Source: Streptomyces sp. 35G-GA-8
GTDB taxonomy: Bacteria; Actinomycetota; Actinomycetes; Streptomycetales; Streptomycetaceae
NCBI RefSeq assembly: GCF_023534745.1
Contig: NZ_JAMHJQ010000009.1
Coordinates: 62,001 to 126,000 of the forward strand
Direction: 5' to 3'
DNA length: 64,000 nucleotides
Shown: piece after piece, positions 25,688 to 33,472 of the stretch
How the letters are laid out: every line of letters starts with the position of its first letter
How positions within the stretch are numbered: position 1 is the first letter of the stretch
Notes under the pieces: generated by a model
What the model saw: the letters and a program-made list of their open reading frames with translations, nothing else
The model's database searches: none
Told to the model about the DNA's origin: nothing
Position numbers and translations under genes: made by a program

Positions 25688-26932
25688 GTGCCGCGCTCAT
25701 ATGAATTCGCCGCACCTGCTGCGACCGCCGTGATCCCCATCCCCGCGCCTGCCGCCGCTCGTGCACCTCGTTCCATGCTTCCCCCCGTACATCCCTCCGC
25801 ACCACCGCATCGCTCCGCACCACCGCGCCCCTCCGCCCCGCTTCACCCGTCAGCCCCGCCACACCCGTCAGCCCCGCCACACCCGTCCGCACCACCGCAC
25901 CCGTCCGCGCCACTGCACTCCACCCTCCCGCTCCACGCCACCGCTCCGCCCGTCCGGACGCTCCTGCGCCGCTACCGCAACGCGGGCGAGCCGCTCTCCT
26001 GCGAGCCCGTCGCCCAAGGGCTCCTCAACCGCGGCTACCGGCTCCGCACCACCCGGGGCGCCTACTTCCTCAAGCACCATCTGGACGGCGACCGCGACAC
26101 CATCGCCCGCCAGCACCGCGCCACCCAGCGGCTCCAGACGCTCGGCGTGCCCGTCGCCCCGCCCGTCGAGAACACCGACGGCGACACCGTCGCGGTCATC
26201 GGCGGCCACTGCTACGCCCTGCACCCGTGGATCGACGGACGCCATCGCGACGGCTCACAGCTGACCACCGGCGGGTCGGGGCACCTCGGGGCGCTCCTCG
26301 GGCTGGTGCACACCTGTCTGGAGCGGGTGATGGAGCCGGATCCGCCGACGCTCGCGTATGTCAGCCCCGACCCCGCCGACACCTTCGACCTCATCGAGGA
26401 ACTGCTCGCCCTGGCCCGCGGCCGTACCCGCAGGGACGTCTTCGACGCGCTGGCCGAACACCGCCTCCTGGAACGCCGGGACCTGCTGGAACTCCACGCC
26501 CATCGCCGGCCGCCCCCCGGCGCGGAACCGGCCACGGGCTGGGTGCACGGCGACTTCCACCCGCTGAACCTGCTCTACCGAGGCGACGAACCGGTCGCGA
26601 TCATCGACTGGGACCGGCTCGGCGTACAGCCGCGCGCGGAGGAGGCGGTACGCGCCGCGGCGATCTTCTTCGTCCGGCCGACGGGCGAGCTGGAGCTGAC
26701 GAAGGTACGGGCGTACGCGCGCGCCTACCGCCGGGCCGCCGGAGCCCGCGCCTCCGAACTCGCCGCGGCCGTGCACCGGGTGTGGTGGGAGCGGCTCAAC
26801 GACTTCTGGATACTGCGCTGGCGCTACCAGCTGGACGACCGAAGGGCCGACCCGCTGTTCGCAGCGGTGTCGGCCCTCGCGGTGTGGTGGACGCGGGAGT
26901 ACGAGGCGGTACGCGAGGCCTTCGCCGGCTGA
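25688..26932 (+). CDS. Aminoglycoside phosphotransferase-fold kinase with repetitive N-terminus
   Basis: 414 residues. The C-terminal ~320 form an APH/homoserine kinase-type fold with the catalytic loop GWVHGDFHPLNLLY and the metal site AIIDWDRLG. The substrate is unknown. The first ~90 residues are low-complexity, with HPSAPP/HRSAPP hexapeptides repeated about eight times, encoded by an 18-bp minisatellite. Start at GTG 25688 is uncertain; the folded domain begins near APPVRTLLRRYRNAG, so a shorter protein is possible. It lies 15 bases after the FMN-barrel gene. Confidence 0.75.
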   Translation: MPRSYEFAAPAATAVIPIPAPAAARAPRSMLPPVHPSAPPHRSAPPRPSAPLHPSAPPHPSAPPHPSAPPHPSAPLHSTLPLHATAPPVRTLLRRYRNAGEPLSCEPVAQGLLNRGYRLRTTRGAYFLKHHLDGDRDTIARQHRATQRLQTLGVPVAPPVENTDGDTVAVIGGHCYALHPWIDGRHRDGSQLTTGGSGHLGALLGLVHTCLERVMEPDPPTLAYVSPDPADTFDLIEELLALARGRTRRDVFDALAEHRLLERRDLLELHAHRRPPPGAEPATGWVHGDFHPLNLLYRGDEPVAIIDWDRLGVQPRAEEAVRAAAIFFVRPTGELELTKVRAYARAYRRAAGARASELAAAVHRVWWERLNDFWILRWRYQLDDRRADPLFAAVSALAVWWTREYEAVREAFAG

Positions 26933-26940
26933 TCCCACCT

Positions 26941-27020
26941 CAGAAAGTGGTGCCTCCGGTCAGGAAGTGGTGCCTCCGGTCAGGAAGTGGTGCCTCCGGT
27001 CAGGGAGTGGTGCCTCCGGC
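26941..27020. repeat. Four 20-bp tandem units spanning the stop codon of Ser/Thr kinase 1
   Basis: Perfect 20-base periodicity: 26941-26960, 26961-26980, 26981-27000, 27001-27020. The unit is CAGGAAGTGGTGCCTCCGGT with one or two substitutions. The kinase stop (27000-27002, complementary strand) falls at a unit boundary, so three extra copies of the 3' coding end and stop lie downstream. Confidence 0.92.
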
Positions 27021-28646
27021 GGCGTCGGCGCCGGTGATGGTGCCGCCGGGGGCACCATTGCCCGTGGTCGTGCCGCCGTCGGTGGTCCCTCCGTCGGTCG
27101 TGCCCCCGTCGGCGGTGCCCCCATCGGTCGTGCCGCCGTCGGTCGTGCCCCCGTCCGTCGTGCCGCCGTCGGAGGTGCCGCCATCCGAAGTGCCCGTGTT
27201 CGTCCCGCTGCTGGAGCCGGTCGAACCCGTCTCCGAGGGGGGCGTCGACGGATCACTCGACGATTCGGAGTCGCTCGGCGACTCCGACGGCGTATCACTC
27301 GGCTTGTAGCTGGGCCAGTGGTCGTCGCCTCCGGTGGAGGTGTCCGTCTCCGAGGTGTCCTCGCTCGGGGAGTCCGAGGGCGAGGGGGAATCGCTCGGCG
27401 TCGACTCGCTCGTGCTGACCGACGGCTTGTTCTCCGACTTGTCGCCCGTGCCCGTGTCGCCCAGGCCCTTGAACGCGTAGGCCGCCCCCGCCACGATCGC
27501 GATCACCGCGAGCGCCACGAAGATCCACATCTTGCTGCGGCCCCTGCCGTTCTGGTGCCCGCCGTCGTACCCGCCGTCGTCCGGGTTCCTCGGCGGCAGG
27601 ATCGGGCCCTGTGAGGTGTCGCCGTGCGGCGGGTGACCCAGCGCGGTCGTCGCGGCCATGCCCATCGCCGGGGTGTTGCCGCCCATGTGCGGCTCGACGG
27701 CCCCGGTGTTCCACGTACCCGTATGGCTGCCCTGCTGCTGGAGCATCTGCATGCCGTACTGGATCAGCCCGCGCATCTCCTCGGCGCTCTGGAACCGGTC
27801 GTCCGGCTCCTTCGCCAGCGCGCGCATGACCAGCCCGTCCAGCTCCGGCGGCGCCACGTCCGAGACCTCGGACGGCGGGACCGGGATGTCCTGGACATGC
27901 TGGTAGACGACCGAGAGCGGGGTCTCGCCGGTGAAGGGGGGCCGCAGGGCGAGCAGTTCGTAGAGCAGACAGCCCGTGGCGTACAGGTCGCTGCGGTGGT
28001 CGACGGCCTTGCCGAGCGCCTGCTCGGGCGAGAGGTACTGCGGCGTGCCCATGACCATGCCGGTCTGGGTCATCGTCGACTGCGCGCCGTGCAGGGCGCG
28101 CGCGATGCCGAAGTCCATCACCTTCACCGCGCCGGCGTCCGTGATGATCACGTTCGCGGGCTTGATGTCCCGGTGCACGATGCCGTGCTGGTGCGAGTAG
28201 GCGAGCGCTTCAAGCACCCCGGAGACGATGATCAGCGCCTGCTCGGGCGGCGGGGCCTCCGCGCTGACCAGCAGATCACGGATGGTGCGGCCCTCGACCA
28301 GCTCCATCACGATGTACGGCACGGTCTGACCGTTGACCGTGTCCTCGCCCGAGTCGTACACCGCCACCACCGCGTGGTGGTTCAGCCCGGCGACCGACTG
28401 TGCCTCGCGGGTGAAGCGGGCCTTGGAGACCGGGTCCTCGGCGAGATCGGCCCGGAGCAGCTTGACGGCGACGATGCGTCCGAGCCGTACGTCCTCTGCC
28501 GCGAACACCTCGGCCATGCCGCCACGGCCCAGGCGGTGGGTCAGGCGGTAGCGGCCGTCGCCGACCATTCCGCCGACCAATCCGTTGTCGCCCCAGGAGT
28601 CCGCCGCATCCGGCACTCCGCCGCCTGCTTCGGGTTCGGGTGCCAT
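27000..28646 (-). CDS. Membrane Ser/Thr protein kinase 1 (Hanks type)
   Basis: 548-residue receptor-like kinase. The kinase domain (about 30-290) is complete: glycine loop LGRGGMAEVF, ATP-binding Lys in VAVKLL, HRDIKPANV, MDFGIARA and GTPQYLSPEQ. A His/Met/Gln-rich juxtamembrane region leads to one transmembrane helix (about 372-394, MWIFVALAVIAIVAGAAYAF). The Ser/Pro/Asp/Thr-rich extracellular tail contains roughly nine DGGTT/DGGTS repeats, with no PASTA or other sensor domain. ATG 28646 has GAGGA upstream. It is divergent from kinase 2 across a 409-bp region. The tail likely interacts with the cell wall; that is inference. Confidence 0.93.
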   Translation of the reverse strand: MAPEPEAGGGVPDAADSWGDNGLVGGMVGDGRYRLTHRLGRGGMAEVFAAEDVRLGRIVAVKLLRADLAEDPVSKARFTREAQSVAGLNHHAVVAVYDSGEDTVNGQTVPYIVMELVEGRTIRDLLVSAEAPPPEQALIIVSGVLEALAYSHQHGIVHRDIKPANVIITDAGAVKVMDFGIARALHGAQSTMTQTGMVMGTPQYLSPEQALGKAVDHRSDLYATGCLLYELLALRPPFTGETPLSVVYQHVQDIPVPPSEVSDVAPPELDGLVMRALAKEPDDRFQSAEEMRGLIQYGMQMLQQQGSHTGTWNTGAVEPHMGGNTPAMGMAATTALGHPPHGDTSQGPILPPRNPDDGGYDGGHQNGRGRSKMWIFVALAVIAIVAGAAYAFKGLGDTGTGDKSENKPSVSTSESTPSDSPSPSDSPSEDTSETDTSTGGDDHWPSYKPSDTPSESPSDSESSSDPSTPPSETGSTGSSSGTNTGTSDGGTSDGGTTDGGTTDGGTTDGGTADGGTTDGGTTDGGTTTGNGAPGGTITGADAAGGTTP

Positions 28647-29055
28647 CAGTCCTCGCCGTCGTTTCTGTCCGCGGAGCGGCCGCACGCGCGGTCCGCGGTA
28701 TGTCTGTGTGTCTCAGGGGATGTCTCAGGAGTGGCTATGCCACATCACGCTACAGCCTCCGTGTGACACGCCGGTCCAGGATGGACCGGTCATGAAACCC
28801 GTTCACTCGCCGCCCATGCAAATTCCATGCGTTTCCTGTAACGCTTCCGAGACGCTTGTTGTGCGTACGGTCACGGAACGGGCACCCGGCTTGACGTGTC
28901 AGTGCCCTCGGGCAGACTTGGCGCGTATTCGCGTCATCGCGGGATCTCCGATAACGCGGGATCCCCGACGACGGGATCTTCGGCAAGGGGATCTTCGACA
29001 ACGGGTCATCGCGTGGCACCACCGCGTCAGCGCGCGCCGAGGGGGAAGCACAGTC
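28647..29055. promoter_or_regulatory. Divergent regulatory region between two Ser/Thr kinase genes
   Basis: 409 bases without a convincing gene. It contains four tandem ~16-bp repeats (28936-29000) and a possible promoter, TTGACG at 28891-28896 with an AGACTT 17 bases downstream (rightward). The -10 match is poor, so the promoter call is weak. Confidence 0.4.
28936..29000. repeat. Four imperfect 16-17 bp repeats upstream of kinase 2
   Basis: Units start at 28936, 28953, 28970 and 28985, consensus CGGGATCTTCGACAAC. The array is flanked on both sides by GTCATCGCG (28931-28939 and 29003-29011). It could be a multi-site operator or a minisatellite in the 5' UTR. Confidence 0.75.
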
Positions 29056-30783
29056 ATGAGCCAGGACGGCGCACGGGGCCGCTATGCGGGCGGTTCGGTC
29101 GCGGGTGGCCGGTACCAGCTTCGCGACCTGCTCGGCGAAGGCGGCATGGCGTCCGTATATCTGGCGTACGACGCGGCCCTGGACCGTCAGGTCGCGATCA
29201 AGACACTCCACACGGAGCTGGGGCGCGAGCAGTCCTTCCGCGAGCGCTTCCGCCGTGAGGCCCAGGCCGTGGCCAAGCTGTCGCACACCAATATCGTCTC
29301 CGTCTTCGACACGGGCGAGGACGAGCTGGACGGCGCGCTGATGCCGTACATCGTCATGGAGTACGTCGAGGGGCAGCCGCTCGGCTCCGTACTCCAGGCG
29401 GACATCGCCCAGTACGGCGCGATGCCGGCCGGCAAGGCGCTGAAGGTGACGGCCGATGTGCTGGCCGCGCTGGAGACCAGCCATGAGATGGGGCTGGTCC
29501 ACCGGGACATCAAGCCGGGCAACGTGATGATGACCAAGCGCGGCATCGTCAAGGTCATGGACTTCGGCATCGCGCGCGCCATGCAGTCGGGTGTGACGTC
29601 GATGACACAGACCGGCATGGTCGTCGGGACGCCGCAGTACCTGTCGCCCGAGCAGGCGCTCGGGCGCGGTGTCGACGCGCGCTCCGACCTCTACTCGGTC
29701 GGCATCATGCTCTTCCAACTGCTGACGGGCCGGCTGCCGTTCGAGGCGGACTCGCCGCTGGCGATCGCGTACGCGCATGTGCAGGAGGAGCCGGTCGCTC
29801 CGTCCAGCATCAACCGTTCGCTCACCCCCGCGATCGACGCCCTGGTCGCGCGGGCGCTGAAGAAGAACCCGAACGAGCGCTTCCCCAGCGCGGAGGCGAT
29901 GCGCGACGAATGCGCGCGGGTGCTGCCCGGCGGGCAGACGGGCGCGCCGGTGATCGTGCAGGGCATTCCGCAGAACAGCGGCGCGGGCGTGGGCTCCGCG
30001 GTCTTCCCGCCGGTGGACCAGCCGCCCCAGGGGCCGCCGAGCGGGCACGGCGTGCAGGGCGTGCAGGGCGTGCAGGGCGTGCAGACGCCGTATCAGCCGG
30101 GTCCTTACGGGCCGCCGACGCCCGCCCCGGGGCAGCCGCCGATGCAGACGTCCGCGCCGATGCACACACCGACACCGGGAGCCGGTACGGGCCCGGGCGC
30201 CGTGGCCGGCTACGGCTATCCGGGGACCCCGCAGCCCGCGTACCAGTCCCCGTCGCCGGCTCCGCGGCCGTACACGAGCTCACCCCAGCCCCAGACGACA
30301 CCTGGTTACGGGGGGCACGGCGGGGGCGGCCGGCGCGACGGCCGGCGCAACACGCCGGTCATCGTGGGCTCGATCGCGGTCGCGGTCCTCGCGATCGGCG
30401 GGCTGGTCCTCGCGCTGTCGATGAACAAGGGCTCGGACGACAACACGAACGCGGATCCGGGCACCAGCGACTCCGGGGCGCCGGTCGCGGGCCACCGGGA
30501 TCCCGAGCGGAATCGCACGATCGACGCGTCGAAGTGCTCGGACGCCTCGGAGGACGGTCTCGACCCGACCAAGGTGACGGTCCCCGACCTGCGGTACAAG
30601 GACATCCTCTCGGTGAAGGACTGCCTCCGCGCGGCGGGCTGGACCTGGTCGGAGCCGAAGAAGCAGAACGACGGCACGCAGGCCGAGGACATCGTGATCG
30701 GCCAGTACCCGCGCCCGGGTGCCGCCGTGCTGCCCAAGGAGCAGGAGTTCGAGCTGACGATCTCCACGGGCGACCCGGAGTAG
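29056..30783 (+). CDS. Membrane Ser/Thr protein kinase 2 with PASTA-like extracellular domain
   Basis: 575-residue Hanks-type kinase. The catalytic domain (about 18-280) has LLGEGGMASVYLA, VAIKTL, HRDIKPGNVM, MDFGIARAM and GTPQYLSPEQ. The linker (about 300-435) is Pro/Gln/Gly-rich with a GVQGVQGVQGVQ repeat. A transmembrane helix covers about 437-458 (VIVGSIAVAVLAIGGLVLAL). The external C-terminus (about 510-575) has a single PASTA-like unit (TVPDLRYKDILSVKDCLRAAG ... IGQYPRPGAAV), with two Cys that may form a disulfide. Start is ATG 29056 with GGGGGAAG upstream. Muropeptide sensing is possible by analogy with PknB. The stop region is tandemly repeated. Confidence 0.93.
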   Translation: MSQDGARGRYAGGSVAGGRYQLRDLLGEGGMASVYLAYDAALDRQVAIKTLHTELGREQSFRERFRREAQAVAKLSHTNIVSVFDTGEDELDGALMPYIVMEYVEGQPLGSVLQADIAQYGAMPAGKALKVTADVLAALETSHEMGLVHRDIKPGNVMMTKRGIVKVMDFGIARAMQSGVTSMTQTGMVVGTPQYLSPEQALGRGVDARSDLYSVGIMLFQLLTGRLPFEADSPLAIAYAHVQEEPVAPSSINRSLTPAIDALVARALKKNPNERFPSAEAMRDECARVLPGGQTGAPVIVQGIPQNSGAGVGSAVFPPVDQPPQGPPSGHGVQGVQGVQGVQTPYQPGPYGPPTPAPGQPPMQTSAPMHTPTPGAGTGPGAVAGYGYPGTPQPAYQSPSPAPRPYTSSPQPQTTPGYGGHGGGGRRDGRRNTPVIVGSIAVAVLAIGGLVLALSMNKGSDDNTNADPGTSDSGAPVAGHRDPERNRTIDASKCSDASEDGLDPTKVTVPDLRYKDILSVKDCLRAAGWTWSEPKKQNDGTQAEDIVIGQYPRPGAAVLPKEQEFELTISTGDPE

Positions 30784-30875
30784 CGCCCGCTCCACGGGGC
30801 GGTTCCGGAGTGGTACCCGCTCCACGGGGGCGGATCCGGAGTAGTACCCGCTCTAAGGGGGACCCGGACTAGTAC
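30776..30875. repeat. Imperfect ~30-bp tandem units spanning the stop codon of kinase 2
   Basis: CCGGAGTAGCGCCCGCTCC (stop TAG inside), CCGGAGTGGTACCCGCTCC, CCGGAGTAGTACCCGCTCT and a last partial CCGGACTAGTAC follow at 29-31 base spacing. This parallels the stop-codon repeats of the neighbouring kinase 1. Confidence 0.8.
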
Positions 30876-30937
30876 TCACGACGGATGGACTGGCCGTCCG
30901 GGATGCCGGAGTTGTCCCCCCATGTGACGCTGGATCG

Positions 30938-31564
30938 GTGACTCCAAGGTTTCGCACCTCTTGCGCGATGGCGGTCGCATCCCTGCTGCTGACCGCACCA
31001 GCCGCGTACGCCGAGGAGTCCGCCCCGCCCCCGCCGCACGCGTCCGTCGCCCCGGAGCCCGAAGGTTCCTCGCTGGCGGGGCGTCTCGCCGGGGAGGGGA
31101 AGACCCGGCCTGGCAGGCCGCCGGCGCCGGACGCCGAGGACGCGACACCCGAGGACGTGGACCCGAGCGCGAGTGCGGAGAGCGCGGAGAGCGCGGACCC
31201 CGCGCGACCGGGCCGGCCTTCGTCGCCGGCGAAGCCGCCCGCTCCCTCCCGTAAGCCGTCGTCCTCCTCCAAACCCGCGAAGCCGTCCGCCTCCGCCCCC
31301 GCGCGTACGGACGAGGAGGCGGCGGACGAGGAGTGGGACGCGGCCGACGCGCCGGGGGAGGTCCGGCGGCCACCGGAGGAGCGGGCGGATGCGGGAGAGC
31401 CGACGGCAGCCGACTCCGCGCCCCCCATCGATCCCCGCAGGCCGGACGTGACGGCTCTCGACAGATCGGCCACGCGGCCGGTGCCCGTACTGACCCTGGG
31501 CGCCGGAATCACGCTGCTCGGCCTGGGGCTCGGCTTTCTCGGGCTGCGTCTGCGACGCCGCTGA
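30938..31564 (+). CDS. Secreted, membrane-anchored low-complexity protein
   Basis: 208 residues. An N-terminal signal peptide (about 1-25, CAMAVASLLLTAPAAYA-E) precedes a long Pro/Ala/Ser/Glu-rich region. A C-terminal transmembrane segment (LTLGAGITLLGLGLGFLGL) ends in RLRRR, so the middle is probably exposed outside the membrane. There is no LPxTG sortase motif and no known domain. GTG start at 30938. Its position next to the sensor kinases suggests a cell-envelope role, but no function can be assigned. Confidence 0.65.
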   Translation: MTPRFRTSCAMAVASLLLTAPAAYAEESAPPPPHASVAPEPEGSSLAGRLAGEGKTRPGRPPAPDAEDATPEDVDPSASAESAESADPARPGRPSSPAKPPAPSRKPSSSSKPAKPSASAPARTDEEAADEEWDAADAPGEVRRPPEERADAGEPTAADSAPPIDPRRPDVTALDRSATRPVPVLTLGAGITLLGLGLGFLGLRLRRR

Positions 31565-31767
31565 AACCGTGCTGGTGGCGGCCCTCGATGCCTCCCGACG
31601 GCTCCCGGGCGATCCCACGCCCCCGCCCCCGTGATCCCCCGGCGGTCCTCGGACGGTTCGACGGCCCTCGGACGGTCCGGCGGTCCTCGGGCGGTTCGGC
31701 GGTCCTCCTTATGGCGTACTTATGAAGTCCGTCTCAGGTCGCTTGCGGGCCAGGACTTACGCGGTAT

Positions 31768-31782
31768 ACATACTGAGTATGT
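31768..31782. promoter_or_regulatory. Perfect palindrome overlapping the padR start codon
   Basis: ACATACT-G-AGTATGT, a 7-1-7 inverted repeat whose right arm contains the ATG (31779) of the PadR gene. PadR proteins bind short AT-rich palindromes and autorepress, so this is a strong candidate operator; the position would also block initiation. Confidence 0.72.
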
Positions 31783-32462
31783 CCATTCGCCACGGGCTTC
31801 TCGCCCTCCTCGAACGCGGTCCGCGTTACGGCTCTCAACTCCGTACGGAGTTCGAGTCGCGCACCGGTTCCACCTGGCCGCTCAACGTCGGCCAGGTCTA
31901 TACGACCCTGAGCCGGCTGGAGCGCGACGGCATGGTCACGCAGGAAGGCGAGGACAAGGCGGGTCACGCGCTCTACGTGATCACGGAGACGGGCCGCGCG
32001 GAGCTGCGGTCCTGGTTCCGTACCCCTGTCGACCGCGCCAGTCCCCCGCGTGACGAGCTGGCGATCAAGCTCGCCATGGCGGTCGGGGCTCCAGGGGTCG
32101 ACGTCCGGGAGGTCATCCAGTCGCAGCGGCATCACACCATCCAGGCGATGCAGGACTACACGCGGCTGAAGGCACAGGCCCTGGAAGCCGTCCCGACCGA
32201 CCGGGACGAGGTGGCCTGGCTCCTCGTCCTGGAACAGCTCATCTTCCAGACCGAGGCCGAGGCCCGCTGGCTCGACCACTGCGAGGTCCGGCTGATCCGG
32301 CTCGCGATGGTGCCGGGGCGGAACGGCGAGACCTCGGAGACGCCTTCGGGGGGTCCGGACACCGGGTCCACGCCCGCGCCCGCCCCCGCGCCCGCGTCCA
32401 CCTCGGCTTCCGCCACACCGGCTGCCGTGTCCGAACCGTCGGTCGGCTCGACCGCCGACTGA
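31779..32462 (+). CDS. PadR-family transcriptional regulator
   Basis: 227 residues. An N-terminal winged helix covers about 1-85 (MSIRHGLLALLERGPRYGSQLR and LNVGQVYTTLSRLERDGMVTQE). A Vir_AT-type C-terminal helical domain follows (about 90-180), then a low-complexity Pro/Ala/Ser/Thr tail from about 195. PadR regulators usually repress a nearby multidrug ABC exporter; the ABC pair starts 161 bases downstream. A 15-bp palindrome covers the ATG. A perfect hairpin directly after the stop separates it from the exporter transcript, perhaps partially. Confidence 0.9.
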   Translation: MSIRHGLLALLERGPRYGSQLRTEFESRTGSTWPLNVGQVYTTLSRLERDGMVTQEGEDKAGHALYVITETGRAELRSWFRTPVDRASPPRDELAIKLAMAVGAPGVDVREVIQSQRHHTIQAMQDYTRLKAQALEAVPTDRDEVAWLLVLEQLIFQTEAEARWLDHCEVRLIRLAMVPGRNGETSETPSGGPDTGSTPAPAPAPASTSASATPAAVSEPSVGSTAD

Positions 32463-32496
32463 CCGGAGCCGCGGACATCACCGCCCGCGGCTCCGG
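32463..32496 (+). terminator. Terminator hairpin after padR
   Basis: Perfect 12-bp stem CCGGAGCCGCGG / CCGCGGCTCCGG with a 10-base loop, one base after the stop codon. Confidence 0.78.
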
Positions 32497-32623
32497 CCAT
32501 CACCCGAACCACTTGGCCGGGGTCCGCGCGGCTCCCTGGGGCTGACCGCACCATCTCCCGCCCCACCTCACTCGTCATACCGAACCGCTCGTACGTGCGC
32601 GTACGCCCAATGGGGGGACCCTC

Positions 32624-33472
32624 ATGGCTCGCAAATCACATCAGCCACACCAGTCACAGCCGTCACATCCGGCGCCACAGCAGGATCAGTCGTCGCCGCA
32701 GCAGCCGTCGCAGCAGCAGCCCCGGTCGCCGCAGCAGCACTCGTCGCGGCGGCCCGTGCTCCAGCTCCAGGAGCTGACCCGGGTCCACGGCAGTGGCGCC
32801 ACCGAGGTGCACGCGCTGCGCGGGATCAATCTCGATGTGTTCCCCGGCGAACTGGTCGCGGTCATGGGCCCGTCGGGCTCCGGCAAATCCACCCTGCTCA
32901 CCATCGCGGGCGGCCTCGACACCCCCACCTCGGGCCGGGTGATCGTCGAGGACACCGACATCACCACCGCCGACCGCAAGAAGCTCGCGGCCCTGCGCCG
33001 CCGCAGCATCGGTTATGTCTTCCAGGACTACAACCTGATCCCCGCGCTCACCGCCGCCGAGAACATCGCGCTGCCCCGCGAACTCGACGGAGTCTCCGCC
33101 CGCAAGGGACGCGTCGAGGCCCTGGCCGCGCTGCGGGAGATGGGTCTGGAGGAGCTTGCCGACCGGTTCCCCGACGAGATGTCCGGCGGCCAGCAGCAGC
33201 GGGTGGCGATCGCCCGTGCCCTGGTCGGCGAACGGCGTCTGGTCCTCGCGGACGAGCCGACCGGAGCCCTGGACTCCGAGACCGGCGAGTCCGTACTCGC
33301 GCTGCTGCGCACGCGCTGTGACGCGGGCGCCGCCGGCATCCTGGTCACCCACGAGCCGCGCTTCGCGGCCTGGGCGGACCGCGTGATCTTCCTGCGGGAC
33401 GGTGCGGTCGTCGATCAGACGCTGCGCAGCGAGGCTGACTCGCTGCTGACGGGCCAGGCGGCCGAGCTGTGA
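32624..33472 (+). CDS. ABC transporter ATP-binding protein (MacB/LolD type)
   Basis: 282 residues. A His/Gln/Pro/Ser-rich leader (1-42) precedes the ATPase. Motifs are Walker A GPSGSGKST (82-90), Q-loop YVFQDYN, signature MSGGQQQR, Walker B LVLADEPTGALDS and switch VTHEPR. The family pairs with FtsX-type permeases and exports antibiotics, peptides or lipoproteins. The stop overlaps the GTG of the permease (GTGA). A purine-rich GGGGGGACC lies before the ATG at 32624. The regulator is likely the PadR just upstream. Confidence 0.94.
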   Translation: MARKSHQPHQSQPSHPAPQQDQSSPQQPSQQQPRSPQQHSSRRPVLQLQELTRVHGSGATEVHALRGINLDVFPGELVAVMGPSGSGKSTLLTIAGGLDTPTSGRVIVEDTDITTADRKKLAALRRRSIGYVFQDYNLIPALTAAENIALPRELDGVSARKGRVEALAALREMGLEELADRFPDEMSGGQQQRVAIARALVGERRLVLADEPTGALDSETGESVLALLRTRCDAGAAGILVTHEPRFAAWADRVIFLRDGAVVDQTLRSEADSLLTGQAAEL

